Positions 24,468-36,319 of a stretch of 64,000 nt of DNA are shown here, one piece after another. Source of the stretch: Hypomyces perniciosus (Eukaryota > Ascomycota > Sordariomycetes > Hypocreales > Hypocreaceae). The notes below the pieces were generated by a model, which was not told the DNA's origin, did not search any database, and was given only the letters and a program-made list of their open reading frames with translations. Position numbers and translations under genes: made by a program. Every line of letters starts with the position of its first letter. Position 1 is the stretch's first letter. The stretch is taken from positions 6,820,001-6,884,000 of the forward strand of contig SPDT01000007.1 in the NCBI GenBank assembly GCA_008477525.1, in the 5' to 3' direction.

Positions 24468-27400
24468 TAATATCCACCTCCTGTTAGTTTTGTCTTTAAG
24501 ACTTTGCCTGCCTTATATAAATACTATACCTCCCTTTATAAGTATAATATTCTTTTTCCTTTTCCTTTTTATATGCGCGGTACTAATAATATAAGTTGTA
24601 TTAAAAAGACTTATTCTTTAAAAACCCTTTAGCATTTAGCCCTCGCGTCTTTTATCAAAGAATTAGGTTTTAAAATTATACCTTATTTATATTATCGTTC
24701 CTATAGGTATACTTACAAAATAATAGATAGGGTATTTTAATGCTAGGAGTGCGTTTAATAAAGTTATTTTTACAATAGTTTTAGGGTACTAGTAAATACT
24801 TATAAATGTTTTTATCTTTTTATATTTTATCTTTTTTTTTTAATTCTTTAATGTCTTGGATTACTTTAAAGTATAAGCGACTAAAGGCATAGGAATAAAA
24901 GGCGGAGCTTAAATTGGCCGAACTGTATTGCAAGTGTTTTAAGGCTTTAGCGCAGCTAATTTACCTTTATACCTAGTGCGAGGCATTAATAATAAAAAGA
25001 GCAAAAATAGTAAATCTTAGGGTAAGAAGTATAGATAAGTTGGATAAGGCTAAATGTTATAAAGTAGAAGCTGCTATTAATATATATTCTTTTAGGGCTG
25101 CCGATATAATTAACTAGACTGCCTTTAGGCCACTTAATCTATTATTAATAGGCTAAGATTCTGGTGGAATTATTACAGAGTTGTCTAGGAGTATTCAAGG
25201 TATTCTTTAAATTCCTAAGACTTATATTCCTCTTTATAATTTTTCTACTTTATTAAATATTAGCGTTTATTATCTTTTATTTTTATAGCTTTAATTTTTT
25301 TAACTTTATTGTTTTTTAATTGATAGGATTTTAATTAAATCTATAATTAGTCTATTTTCTAGTTTATTTTATAATAATTTTTTAAATAGTAAAATATAAA
25401 ATATCAAGTAAATCTAGATATTGTTGAATAATATAAATTTATAAATAACTTTTAAAATAAATTTTTTAACTAAATAAAGTTTAAGTTTCGTTAAATTTAA
25501 TTTATTGCTTAGTTATATTGTTTTAATATTTATAGTCTTTTTTTTAATAAACAATAGTATAGGTAGACTATATCTCCCTTTTTAAAAATTAATCCTTTTA
25601 ATCTATATTTATTAATATACCTTTTTATACTTTTTTATATAAAATAAAAGTATACTTACATTTCTTTATATAACTGCTTTATATTTTCGGCTTTAATTTA
25701 TACTTTATTAATATATAGGCCTTTCTTTAGCGCTTTATATATATCTGGTATAAAGCTGTAGTTAATATATATAAGGCTAAGTCTAGTAAACTTTAAAATA
25801 TTACTGTTATAGGATATTTATACAATTAATAGCTTCTTCATCTAATTATTTTAATTAAAGTTAATATAACTTCTTAAATAAGCTTTCATAATCTAATTAA
25901 TATATTCTATCTATTTATCTGTCTATAGGTAGTATATAGTATTAAGCTTGTAATTTATACTTAACTGATTTATAAATGCTTCTTAGAATTTAAACGCGAA
26001 AGTTAATCTTTAATTAAAAATAATTTTAGTTAAAATTATATAGTTAACTGTAATAAATTGTAAAAATATATAAGCTAGTGTCTCTGTATCTATTACTTCT
26101 TTATATAAAACGAAGTAAAAGTATTTAATAAATTAATCTATAATTATTAAAATACTATTATATTTAATCTTTATTTTTAATTTAATAGATAGTGGTAGTT
26201 TAATAATAAAGTTTAATAAAATCGATTCTTATAGTTATTTTAATATTAATAAAGGTTAAAGTTTACTGTATAGTTTATATCTTAAAGGTTTAACTGTTTT
26301 ATATATTATATAGTAAGAAATAATATTTTATATTACTTTTTTAAGCCTTTTAAACTTAAAATACCTTTATATTTATTTGCAGGTCTTGCAAATACCTTTA
26401 TATTTATATACTAGGTATTAATAAACTTTTATAACTATATTTTTTAAAGTTTATTTAAAATCTAAATCTTTTTATTTTATTATTAAATTCCTTTTTTATT
26501 AAACTTTAGATCTTTTAAAAATTTATTATTATCTTAGGTAATATAATATTCCTTAATATATTAAAGTATAGTATTATTACTAGATATTTTATATATAGCT
26601 TAAAGTGCTATTTATTAATAATATCCTTTAAAGGTTTATTTTAAGATTTGCCTAGTATATTTAATCTTTCTTTAACTATTATAGGTATAGGCTAGTCTTT
26701 TACTGCTTATACTTTTAATAAATCTATATAGATTTCTTTAAAGGTAATAATATACTTTAGGAAAATGACTTTCTATATATAGAATTTATATTTCTCTAGT
26801 TTTATAAGTAATTTAGTATTTTATAGTATCTGTAATACTTTATAGATATATACTTTATATTCTTTAAAGGTATTTAAAAAAATTAAAATATTATTTAAGT
26901 AAATAACTATAAAGATATTAAAGTATTTTTTAATATATTATTAATTATTTTTTAAAATATTGCGGGGGCGTTAATAAAATTAAAAGGTATAACTAGGTAT
27001 TTAAATAAGCTATACTTAATTTAAAATACAGTTATTTATTTATATCCCTCTTTAATTTAGATAAAGTTATAAGTGCCTTTAAAGTCTAGCGCTATAAACT
27101 ATTTTTTCTTATATAGTTTATCCTGCAATTCTATACTTAATAGTAGTAAAGTTTTATCTTTAATAGTAGCTTTATTAAATTATTACTAGTTTATAATTAA
27201 TTATAATTTACCCCTTTTTTTAGTATAAATATAACTAGATAGCCTACTGTTAATAAAAAGGGTTAGATATACCTTTTAGCTGGTATATTATTTAAATAAT
27301 TATATAGGCTTTTAACCTTTTCTTTACTTAGATTATAAATCTTATAAAAGGTAATGCTTATATTATCTTTAAGCTTAATTATATAGTTTTATTAACTGTA

Positions 27401-28458
27401 TTCTAATAGTTTAATATTAAATATTTCCTTAAACAGTTTATTATACTTTTAATATTCTTTAAAGATGTCCTATAATTATTTTAATAATACTGCTATTTTA
27501 AGGTTTTTTATTTTAAGTATTTTATTAATATTATTAAATACTTTTTATAAAAAGGCAATTATTTTTTAGGATTTATTTAATTTTTCCTTTTACTTTATTT
27601 AAGTTTCATTTTTAAGTAAATTATTTCTATTATTAAATTAAAGGTAACTTTTTTAATTTTTTTCTTTAATATACTTAAAGGTTTTATATAGGATTTACGC
27701 CCTATAGCTAAAGCCTTTTTAATAGTTTTAATTATTAAAGAAGCTTTACTATTACACTAATAAAGCTAGCCTTTCTTTTCATTAATATTAAGGTTACTGT
27801 ATTTTAATTAAAGATAACCAAGAATAATATTATATTTATTAAGATTCGCTATATTATAAAGAACTACTCTTTTATATTTAGCGATTTTAAGTTTAAAATA
27901 ATTAATCTTTTACTTAATCTATCTATTATTATATATAAAGGCTCCTCTTTTTATTTAATAAAATTAATATAATTTAGTTTTCTTTTTTTAAACTAACTAT
28001 AAGCGATTTATAGTTATAGGTGCAATAAAATTACCTATTACTCTACTATCTATTTATATATATAGCCAATATCCTTTAACTATTATCTTTAACTTAATAT
28101 AGTAAATCTTTATTATTACTTTTATTATCTAATATTTTAAAAGATATAATTTATTAATTATTACTTTATAGCCCTTTTATAAGTAATATTAATTATTTCT
28201 TAATTTTCTTTTTTTTACATAGATTTTATAGTTAATTAAAGTTCTTTAAAGTAAATGCTACCTTCTTTTATTATAAGCGGTCCCTTTATAGGTAATAAAG
28301 TTAAACTAGTTTTAATACAGCTCCTTTATAATCTAATTAATCTTTTTATCTTTTAAAGCAGGTTTATACCTTATATACTTCTGTATTTACTATTCTTAAA
28401 GTTTTTCCTATAGGTAAATAATATATTTATCTTTTTAATAGTATATATAATCTAGCAA

Positions 28459-28630
28459 TGTAACAGCACCAACCATAACGCAATATTAACGCCCTATTAT
28501 ATAAGCCCTGGTTATATAACTAGGCCCTAGCGCGTTCCTAGCTATAGCTTTCTATAAAGCTTTAAGGCTTTCTTGCTCTCTATAGTATAATAACGATATT
28601 TGCCTTAACCTACCTTTCTATACTGTAATA
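28459..28630 (+). repeat. 5' LTR of element AD (172 bp)
   Basis: Begins TGTAACAGCACC and ends CTGTAATA. Same length as the three other copies of this LTR (47703-47874, 29367-29538, 41912-42083). Left flank AGCAA. Confidence 0.9.
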
Positions 28631-29366
28631 GTTTATGCTGTCCTTTAATTTAGCTGCGCTATTATAAGGTATATATTTAATTAATTATAAATTCCCTTAA
28701 ATCCCCCTTTATTCCTAAACCTATAATAATACCTTTATAGTTTAGCCTTTATCTTTGAAACCCTATATTTATAGGAAATTAATTATAAGCGAGATTAATA
28801 TAAATACCTTAAACCTTACCCTGTAGCTTAATTTGGCCTAATAGACTATAGTTTTAACTATAAAGTTAACGCTTTTCCCTTTTCTCTTTAAAACCTTATA
28901 AAAATCCAGTATTAATAGTAACTATATATATTTAATAAATGTAATTATTAAAGATAATAACCTTTATTATTAATTTTATCTCTTTAGCTAAATAATAAAA
29001 AAAGGCTTAATTTAATAAAAACAATAAAAATAAACCTTTAAATAGGAAATCTTAAAGTAGGCAGTTAAAAATTAAAACTTTAAAGTATAAATTAAAGTTT
29101 AGATTAAAGTTTTAAATATAGCTTTACTACTAAGCCTTAGAAATAATAACCATTTTAGCTGCTACTAAATTAAAGACTTTAAGCAGTTTAATAGTAAATA
29201 AAAAAATATTATTAAATATTAATAAAAATATATTAACTAATATTTTTAAATTAATATTACTTTTATAAGTAATTAATTAATTTTCTCAATTAAATTTAAA
29301 AAGGTTTTATATATTACAGGCCTTTTAAAGGGAGATATATATTAATTATAATAAAGAAACTTTAAT

Positions 29367-29538
29367 TATTACGGCACAGAAAGGCAGGTTAAGGCAAATA
29401 TCGTTATTATACCGTAGAGAGCGAGAAAGCCCTAAGGCTCTATAGAAAGCTATAGCTAGGAACGCGTTGGGGCCTGGTTACGTGACCGGGGCTCACGTAA
29501 CAGGGCGTCAACATCGCGTCACGGTCAGTACTATGACA
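29367..29538 (-). repeat. 3' LTR of element CB (172 bp)
   Basis: The least mutated of the four 172-bp LTRs: retains GGCCTGGTTACGTGACCGGG and CATCGCGTCACGGTC. Left flank TTAAT. Confidence 0.9.
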
Positions 29539-29962
29539 GTACCCCCCCCCTTTATTACGCTATTCAGCCGCGAATAGCTATATTGCTCGCATAAATCGAA
29601 ATTCCGGGTAATCCATTTTAATACTTCTGATATAAAGGTAAATGGGGCGAATTATATAGTTTTTAGTGTTAGTAACGTATAGTTTAGTTGTAGGCTTTGG
29701 CGCAGTATAGTCTTCGGTTAACGCTCCGCAGGCATTGGTTTCTTTCTAGCTATTTCCTCCTTTTCCTCTTTTATAATTCCTTTCAGTGCTTATCGCAGTA
29801 GGCCCAGCTTTTCTAGGTTTCTCTTATAAAAGTCTTATATTACCCTCTCTTAGCTTTACAGGTCTTTAGCTAGTTGCTATATAGCGGCGTAGTATTTCTA
29901 TTTAACAAAGTAGTGGAATCTATTATTATTATAATAATCTAAAAGCGCTTTAAACTCCCATT

Positions 29963-30188
29963 TATTACAGGCTAGGCCATATCTCCCGGAATCACGACTA
30001 TACCGAATCCGGAAATACGACCAATACTAGACCGCTTGCCTAATTAGGAAACTACCTCGGCTACAACCCTATACGCACAACTATATAACGTATATATAGC
30101 TAGTATAGAGCTTCCTTCCTTTAGCTATAGATAGACAATACAGAGGTGCCTTAACTGCGTGCTTTCCAGTTAGGCTATACCTATTATA
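29963..30188 (+). repeat. 5' LTR of the innermost gypsy (226 bp)
   Basis: Starts TATTACAGGCTAGGCC (TG changed to TA) and ends CCTATTATA; the partner reads TGTTACAGG...CCCGTTACA. Confidence 0.92.
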
Positions 30189-32289
30189 TATCTATAGCTC
30201 AGCTACTACCTAGCCAGTAAGTAATGGAACTCTTACTGCAGAAGGAAAATAGCGAATTTCGGAGACTAAGCCTCTAAGGGCGATAATATACAGTCGCGGA
30301 TCAAGTAAGCTATTCTACCTTTACAGGAATCAATAGCTGTATTAATAAGAAAGCTAGACTCTATAGCACTAGCGACTCAGGGGCTAAATAGCCAGGAAAA
30401 TAAGATATTATTTCTTCTATAACCTAAATAAAAACCCGCGCAGGCTGCAATTATAAAGCCTATATTAACCTCTATAATAGAGTTTATATAAACTTCTAGG
30501 GTTAAAAGGAAGCTACTCTTTAATTTATTTAAATTCTTAAAAAAGTAAAAGGAGTATACTATATAGGCGCAAAATATATATAAAAAGCTTAAATTTAATA
30601 AAGAGTTTTATAATAGTAATAAAGAATAGTAGTACTTTATTAACTCCTGCTTAGACGCTATACTTAAGCAGGTAATCGCTACCTTTTATGCGTTAAAAGG
30701 AACTAACAGGAACTATAACCTAGTAGAATTTATGCAATACCTGGACTATACTTATAAAGATTAAAGACTCTAGAACCAAGCTGTATAAAAGCTGCGCACT
30801 CTTAAATAAAGAGATAAAACTTTACTTTTATCTTTCCTTCCCTGCTTTAAATAAAAGCTTTTTAAGGCAGGCAGCGATAACTAGGCTAACCAAGCTAAGA
30901 TTATCTTCCTTAAGGGAGCGTTATCTCTAGAACTATAATTCCGCTTAATAATAGTAGATCTGCCGCTTACTTATAGCGAATAGCTTATTAAAGTCTAGGA
31001 TATTGCTAGCTGCGTTAAACAATTAAATCTAAACTAATAGAATGCAGGAGCCGCCTTAATAGGCTACTCCTAGCAGAAAAAATATAATAAACTTTAACTA
31101 TATTATACTTTAAAGGACTATATATAAGTAGTTAATAAAAAGGGCGATATTTAGATAGGGGGCATAAACCGTATAAAGAACCAGCGCTGACGCAGCTCTT
31201 TAATAAGCGAGGCAGATATTGCCTGGGAGGCTATATATTACTATTGCAGGAAAGAGGGATATATTACCTAGTTTTGCAAGAAAGGCCACAAAGCCTAGGC
31301 GCATTAGGTCCAGATCGCTAACTGTAAGTCTAATAATAATAACCAGTATACTAACAGTAAAGAAAACAGTAACTTTAGCGATAAGTTAAAAGATTAGCTT
31401 TAACGTAAAGTTAGGCGTTAAAGCTTATAAAGGAAGAATTAAAGGGATAGAAGGAGTTTAAAGAGCAAATAACCAGTAAATTAATAACATTATAAGCCAG
31501 AATAAAAAATATACCTTTTACAGCACTATTTAATACTGGCTGTAACCTTTATACTATTATAAACTCCTCTTTTGCCTGGAAATTACACCTTTTATAAATT
31601 AAAATCACTAAAAGGAAGATTAAGACGTTTACCAAGATCTATAAGAAGGTAGAAACTAGCTATATCGCTATTATTTACCTAGATCTATATAGCTATATTA
31701 AATATTAATATGCCTATATAGTAGATAAACTAGATTATAACTTAATCTTTAGTAAGCCTTAGGCTAAGGCTAACTAAATAGTATATAATGCAGCTAAAAA
31801 GGAAGTTAACTATAGAAAAGCTAGCCTATAGCTATAATTTATAAATAAGGAGGAGCCTAGGAATATTAAAGCTATATAAAAAGCCTGGCTTATATTAGCC
31901 TTAATATTGCAAGCAGAATACTACTGCATTAAAAAGAATAGCGAAAAAGAAGTATACTTCCTTTAAGCTATTAGTTTATTTAATATTAAAAAAGCACTCT
32001 AGCCTAAGAAACCTATAGATCCCCAGGAATATATCCCCTTTAAACTATATAAAGAGTTTTATTTACTATTCTTTATAAAAGAAGCTATTAAGCTTTTACT
32101 ATACTGCTTTAAAGTTAATTTATAGATTCTTTTAAAAGCTAATAAATATAGTAAAGAACTAGAACTCCTTTAAGGCCCCTTTTATAGTATATTACGCAAA
32201 GAACTATTAATATTATAGAAGACCCTCCTTGATTTACTTGATAAGGGATTTATTTAAGCTAGCAGCTTAGCTGCCGCAGCCCCTATCCT

Positions 32290-32650
32290 CTTTATTTAGA
32301 AACTTAAAGGAGGAATTTGCTTTTATATAAACTACTGCGCCTTAAACGCAATAATACAGCAAAATTATTACCCCCTCCCCCTTTTTTCTAAAACCCTTAA
32401 TAGCTTAATAAAAGTAAAGTAGTTTACAAAGCTAGATATAGTAGCTGTATTCTATAAAATCAGGGTCGCGAAAGGAGAAGAATATAAAACTGTATTCTAT
32501 ATACGCTATAGCCTATATAAATAGCAGGTAATTCTATTTAAACTTACTAGCGCACGAGCAGCGTTCTAACAGTATATTAACCAGGTATTACGCCCCTTTT
32601 TAAATAACTTTGCGTCTATATATCTCGATAATATCTTAATCTATATCGAT
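32290..32650 (+). pseudogene. Ty3/gypsy reverse transcriptase relic of the innermost element
   Basis: In one frame: NYCALNAIIQQNYYPLPLF, then stop, FTKLDIVAVFYKIRVAKGEE, YKTVFYIRYSLYK, stop, QVILFKLTSARAAF, stop, and YLDNILIYID. The palm motif of gypsy enzymes is therefore present with one catalytic Asp changed to Asn (GAT to AAT). The three stops sit where homologues have Trp or Gln, as RIP predicts. Confidence 0.88.
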
Positions 32651-34909
32651 AGGTTATAAAAGGACTATATAAAGAAGGTCTGGCGAGTTTTACGCGCCTT
32701 CGCTAATACTGGGCTATACCTAGATCCTAGGAAATGTGCATTTATATAGAAAGAGATTAAATACTTTAGGTTTATTATATATACTAGTAAGGGAATTGCC
32801 TGTAACCCTGAAAAGCAGTAAGCTATTAGTAAGTAGCAGGCACCTATAACAGTAATAGGAGTCTGAAGCTTCTTTAACTTTACTAATTACTACCAGATAT
32901 TTATCCCTGGGTTCTCTCAGATAGCCTACCTGCTTATAAAGCTAATTAAAAAAACGGACCCCCTTCTAGTAAAAAGGTATAGAAAAAGCAGCCTTTTAGG
33001 AGCTTAAATGCCTTTTTATTAAAGCCCCTATACTATAAGCTTAAAATCCTATAAAATATACCTTTATTAAAGCAGACTATTTAAGATATACTTTAAGAGG
33101 AGTCCTCTTACAAAAGAATAAAAAAGGAAAACGTTATACTATAGTTTACTACTTATAAAAGCTAAGCCCTGCCAAATATAACTATTTTATTTATAATAAA
33201 GAAATACTGGCAATAATTCGCTATTTAAAAAAGTAAAAAGTAGAGCTATATAGCTGCAACCCCTTTATAGTTATTTTAGACTATAAGAATTTGCAGTTTT
33301 TTATAACGCGCAGGAAACTCTCTAAATAATAGACGCGCTAAGCAGAGTTCTTTTCCCAGTTTGATTTTATAATCCAATATAAGCTAGGCAGTAAAGCAGC
33401 TGCTTTTAATGCATTAAACCGCAGGGAATAAAACCTTTTACTTAATAAAGGCAATAAGCGTAAACTAAGCCGCTATATATAACTTATCTTAGCCGCACCA
33501 GCGATATAGAGATTTAAGGACAGCAATACTAATCTCCCTTTAATATATATATTCGACAGAAATAAGGAACTACAGGACCTATAGAACCTAACGATTTAAA
33601 AGGACTTAATATATTAATAGGTATATACTGCAGTTAAGAAGGAAAAGCGCTCCCTCCCCGCAAACCTTTAATTTAAGGTATAGATATTAGAATATATAAT
33701 CGATAAAAAATAGAGATTAATATTCTGAGACTGTATCTAGGTACTGGCTATAACTGAAAAAGAAGGCAAAACGCTGCGCACTTGTATTGTATAAACAGAA
33801 CACGATACCGCAGTCTTAGGCCACCTAGGTTATAATAGAACCTTAGCTATTATTTCCTGCAGGTTTTTTTAGCTAGGAATTAATAGTATAGTCCGATAAT
33901 TCCTCTGTAACTGCAGTATATATAGAAAAGGAAAAGTATAGAGAAGCTATAAGCGAGGACTCCTTAAACTACTACCTATTCTTTAGTGTATCCGCAGCGA
34001 CTTAGCTATAGACTTTATAGTTAACCTACTACCTATAAGATTAATATAGGTATAATACCTTTAGGTTATTATTAACTGGCTTACTAAAAATATTACCTTT
34101 AAAATAATGGAAAGTATAAAGGCAGAAGTATATATAAAGAGGTTCCTTTAATGCTACTATCAGTTCTATAGGATGCCCTAGTCTATAGTTAGCGACCAAG
34201 GATCTAATTGGACTAGCTGCTTTTAGAGAGCTTTTTATAAATTAGCAGGAACCCAGTAACACTTAAGCACAGTATATTACCTATAGACTAACAGCAGATT
34301 AGAGAGGAGTAACCAAAAGATTTAAATATACTTTAAAGTATATATAGACTACTCTTAGAGCAATTAAAGAGACTTCCTCCTAGCAGCGCAACTAGCTTTA
34401 AATAACTGCAAATACATGGCTATCTAAATAAGCCCCTTTTTCCTTAAGCACGGCTACTATATAGAACCCCTCTAGCTATATATAAAAGAAAACAAAGCTA
34501 TTGGATTAAAGGACCTAGAGGAGAAGGCTGTAAAAGAAATAGTTGAGAGACTAGAAGGAGTAACTGCCTTTGCCTAAGCAGCACTTGCCGCTACGCAACA
34601 ACGCTATAAAGACTCTGCGAACCAGCAGTAAAGCCCCTTTAAAAGATATAAGGTAGGAGATAAAGTCTAGCTATACCTCGGCAACTATAATACTCCCCAG
34701 CCTTCTAAAAAGCTTAATGCCTTATATTATAAATATATAGTAATAAAGGTTATTAGCCTTTATATAGTGGAACTGGGCGTATTAACTGGTATATACCTGC
34801 GATTTTACATTAACCTGCTAAAAAGAGTAGCCGATAACCCTTTTCCAGGCTAGATTTCAGATAACCCTTAACCACTACCGATATAAGTGGATGGCGAGGA
34901 TAAATAGGA

Positions 34910-35145
34910 AATTAAAGAGGTCCTTTGCGCGAGGATTAAGCGGCAAGGTCGCGGCTTTTTCCGCGAAGTATTAATATAGTAGAAAGGATATATAAAGCTA
35001 ACCTAGGAACCAATACACGTACTTGAAGACATAGCAGCCCTCGACAACTATATATCTAAATATAGCCTAATCGAATTTAACGATAGGCCACTTAACAGCT
35101 ATACGCCAGCAAAGCAACGGCGCCTAAGGAGAGAGCCACTATAAG
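34910..35145 (+). pseudogene. Chromodomain-like C-terminus relic
   Basis: After an integrase-tail motif (VGDKVWLYLGNYN-like, with Trp to stop, near 34.65 kb), one frame gives EVLCARIKRQGRGFFREVLI, two stops, KGYIKLT, stop, EP. The stops replace the Trp residues of the chromodomain signature VKWKGY...TWEP. This assigns the element to the chromovirus branch of Ty3/gypsy, which targets heterochromatin. Confidence 0.7.
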
Positions 35146-35157
35146 AAGGGGGGGTAA

Positions 35158-35383
35158 TGTTACAGGCTAGGCCATATCTCCTGGAATCACGACTATACCG
35201 AATCCGGAAATACAACCAATACTAGACCGCTTGCCTAATTAGGAAACCACCTCAGCCACAACCCTATACGCACAACTATATAACGCATACATAGCTAGTA
35301 TAGAGCTTCCTTCCTTCAGCTATAGATAGACAATACAGAGGTGCCCTAACTGCATGCTTTCCAGTTAAGCTATACCCGTTACA
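35158..35383 (+). repeat. 3' LTR of the innermost gypsy (226 bp)
   Basis: Intact TG...CA termini. Same length as the 5' LTR, with no indels in a hand alignment. Confidence 0.92.
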
Positions 35384-36130
35384 CTATTTCTCTTATACTT
35401 TATTTATATTATCTTCTCTTTCCAGTACTCTGCCTTAAATATTCCTTAATTTAGCTTTATTAATTATCTTTTGCCTAGGATACAGTAAAGTGGCTGTCTT
35501 AAGTTACAGGAGGGAATTATATAAGATTAGGAAAATCTTTATGCCTTCCAGCAGGCCAACAGCGCAGGCTTATAGGTATACCTTCGTTATTATATAGGGC
35601 CCTGCCTATTTATTGTCTAGCTTTTTTATTGGCCGGTTAGTCTTTATATTTCGCATATCGATAAAGACTTCCTGCCTAATAGTGTAGACTAGTGATACCT
35701 CTCTCCGCGCGTTCGCGTTTTCTTTATATCTTCTTCCTAAGGCCTCGGCAAGGGCTTTCAGCTATATAATAATACGTTTAAATCGCTCGGCAACAGTATT
35801 AGCGCAGAAAAACTCTCTTTTCTTTACTGTAGAGAGGTTTAGCAGGCAGGGCTATAAAGGCTCTATCCCTAAATAAAGGTTAAAACTATAATTAGCGAAA
35901 AACGGCAATACACTAGTAGTTTTAAATACTATATTATTTGCAGCAAATTCGGCTAATAAAAGCTAATAAGCCTAGTTATCCTAGTAAAAGTTAATAAAAG
36001 CTTACAGGTATTATTCTATACTTATATTAATCCTCTTAGTCTAGCTATTAGTTTTAAAGTAAAAGGCTAATAACTGTTTTAATATAACTTTTAATCGCTT
36101 TAAAAGTTATTTTTAAAATTTTAATATAAA

Positions 36131-36319
36131 CTATATACTGCAGTTTAATATAATATTATTAAGTATATTATAAAGGCAGTAAATCCTATTAATAAATATA
36201 TTAGCTAGCTCCTTTATTAATAGTAAAGTAATAGGTATAAAATAATATATTTTTATAAAGCAGTAGACTACTATTAGTAAATGCTTATAGGTAATATTAT
36301 ATCGGTATAATTTAGGCAA
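36131..36319 (-). pseudogene. Gypsy integrase core relic of element CB
   Basis: A stop-free 62-codon stretch reading YKHLLIVVYCFIKIYYFIPI, then ELANIFINRIYCLYNILNNI. This is the integrase core around the first and second catalytic Asp (EHLLVVVDRFTKxxHFIP...), with Asp-to-Tyr/Asn changes. Homologous to 46316-46537 of element AD. Confidence 0.75.

Larger units (their letters stand above)
29963..35383 (+). mobile_element. Chromodomain-type gypsy retrotransposon, innermost layer (5,421 bp)
   Basis: 226-bp LTRs at 29963-30188 and 35158-35383. A purine tract (AGAAGGGGGGGTAA) abuts the right LTR. Flanks CCATT (29958-29962) and CTATT (35384-35388) differ by one C/T transition. Plus-strand domains in order: gag about 30.5-31.1 kb; zinc-knuckle-like YYCRKEGY...FCKKGHKA near 31.2 kb; reverse transcriptase 32.32-32.65 kb, ending YLDNILIYID; integrase about 33.8-34.5 kb; chromodomain-like C-terminus 34.9-35.1 kb. 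Stops are mostly TAG at former Trp or Gln codons. Every LTR-LTR difference I found (about 16) is a transition. It is inserted in CB and is the best preserved element of the stack. Confidence 0.92.

Noticed and set aside
28459..29538. Inverted 172-bp repeats 0.7 kb apart taken as ends of a MITE or DNA transposon
   Set aside because: Each arm pairs with a distant direct partner (47703-47874 and 41912-42083) with matching duplications.
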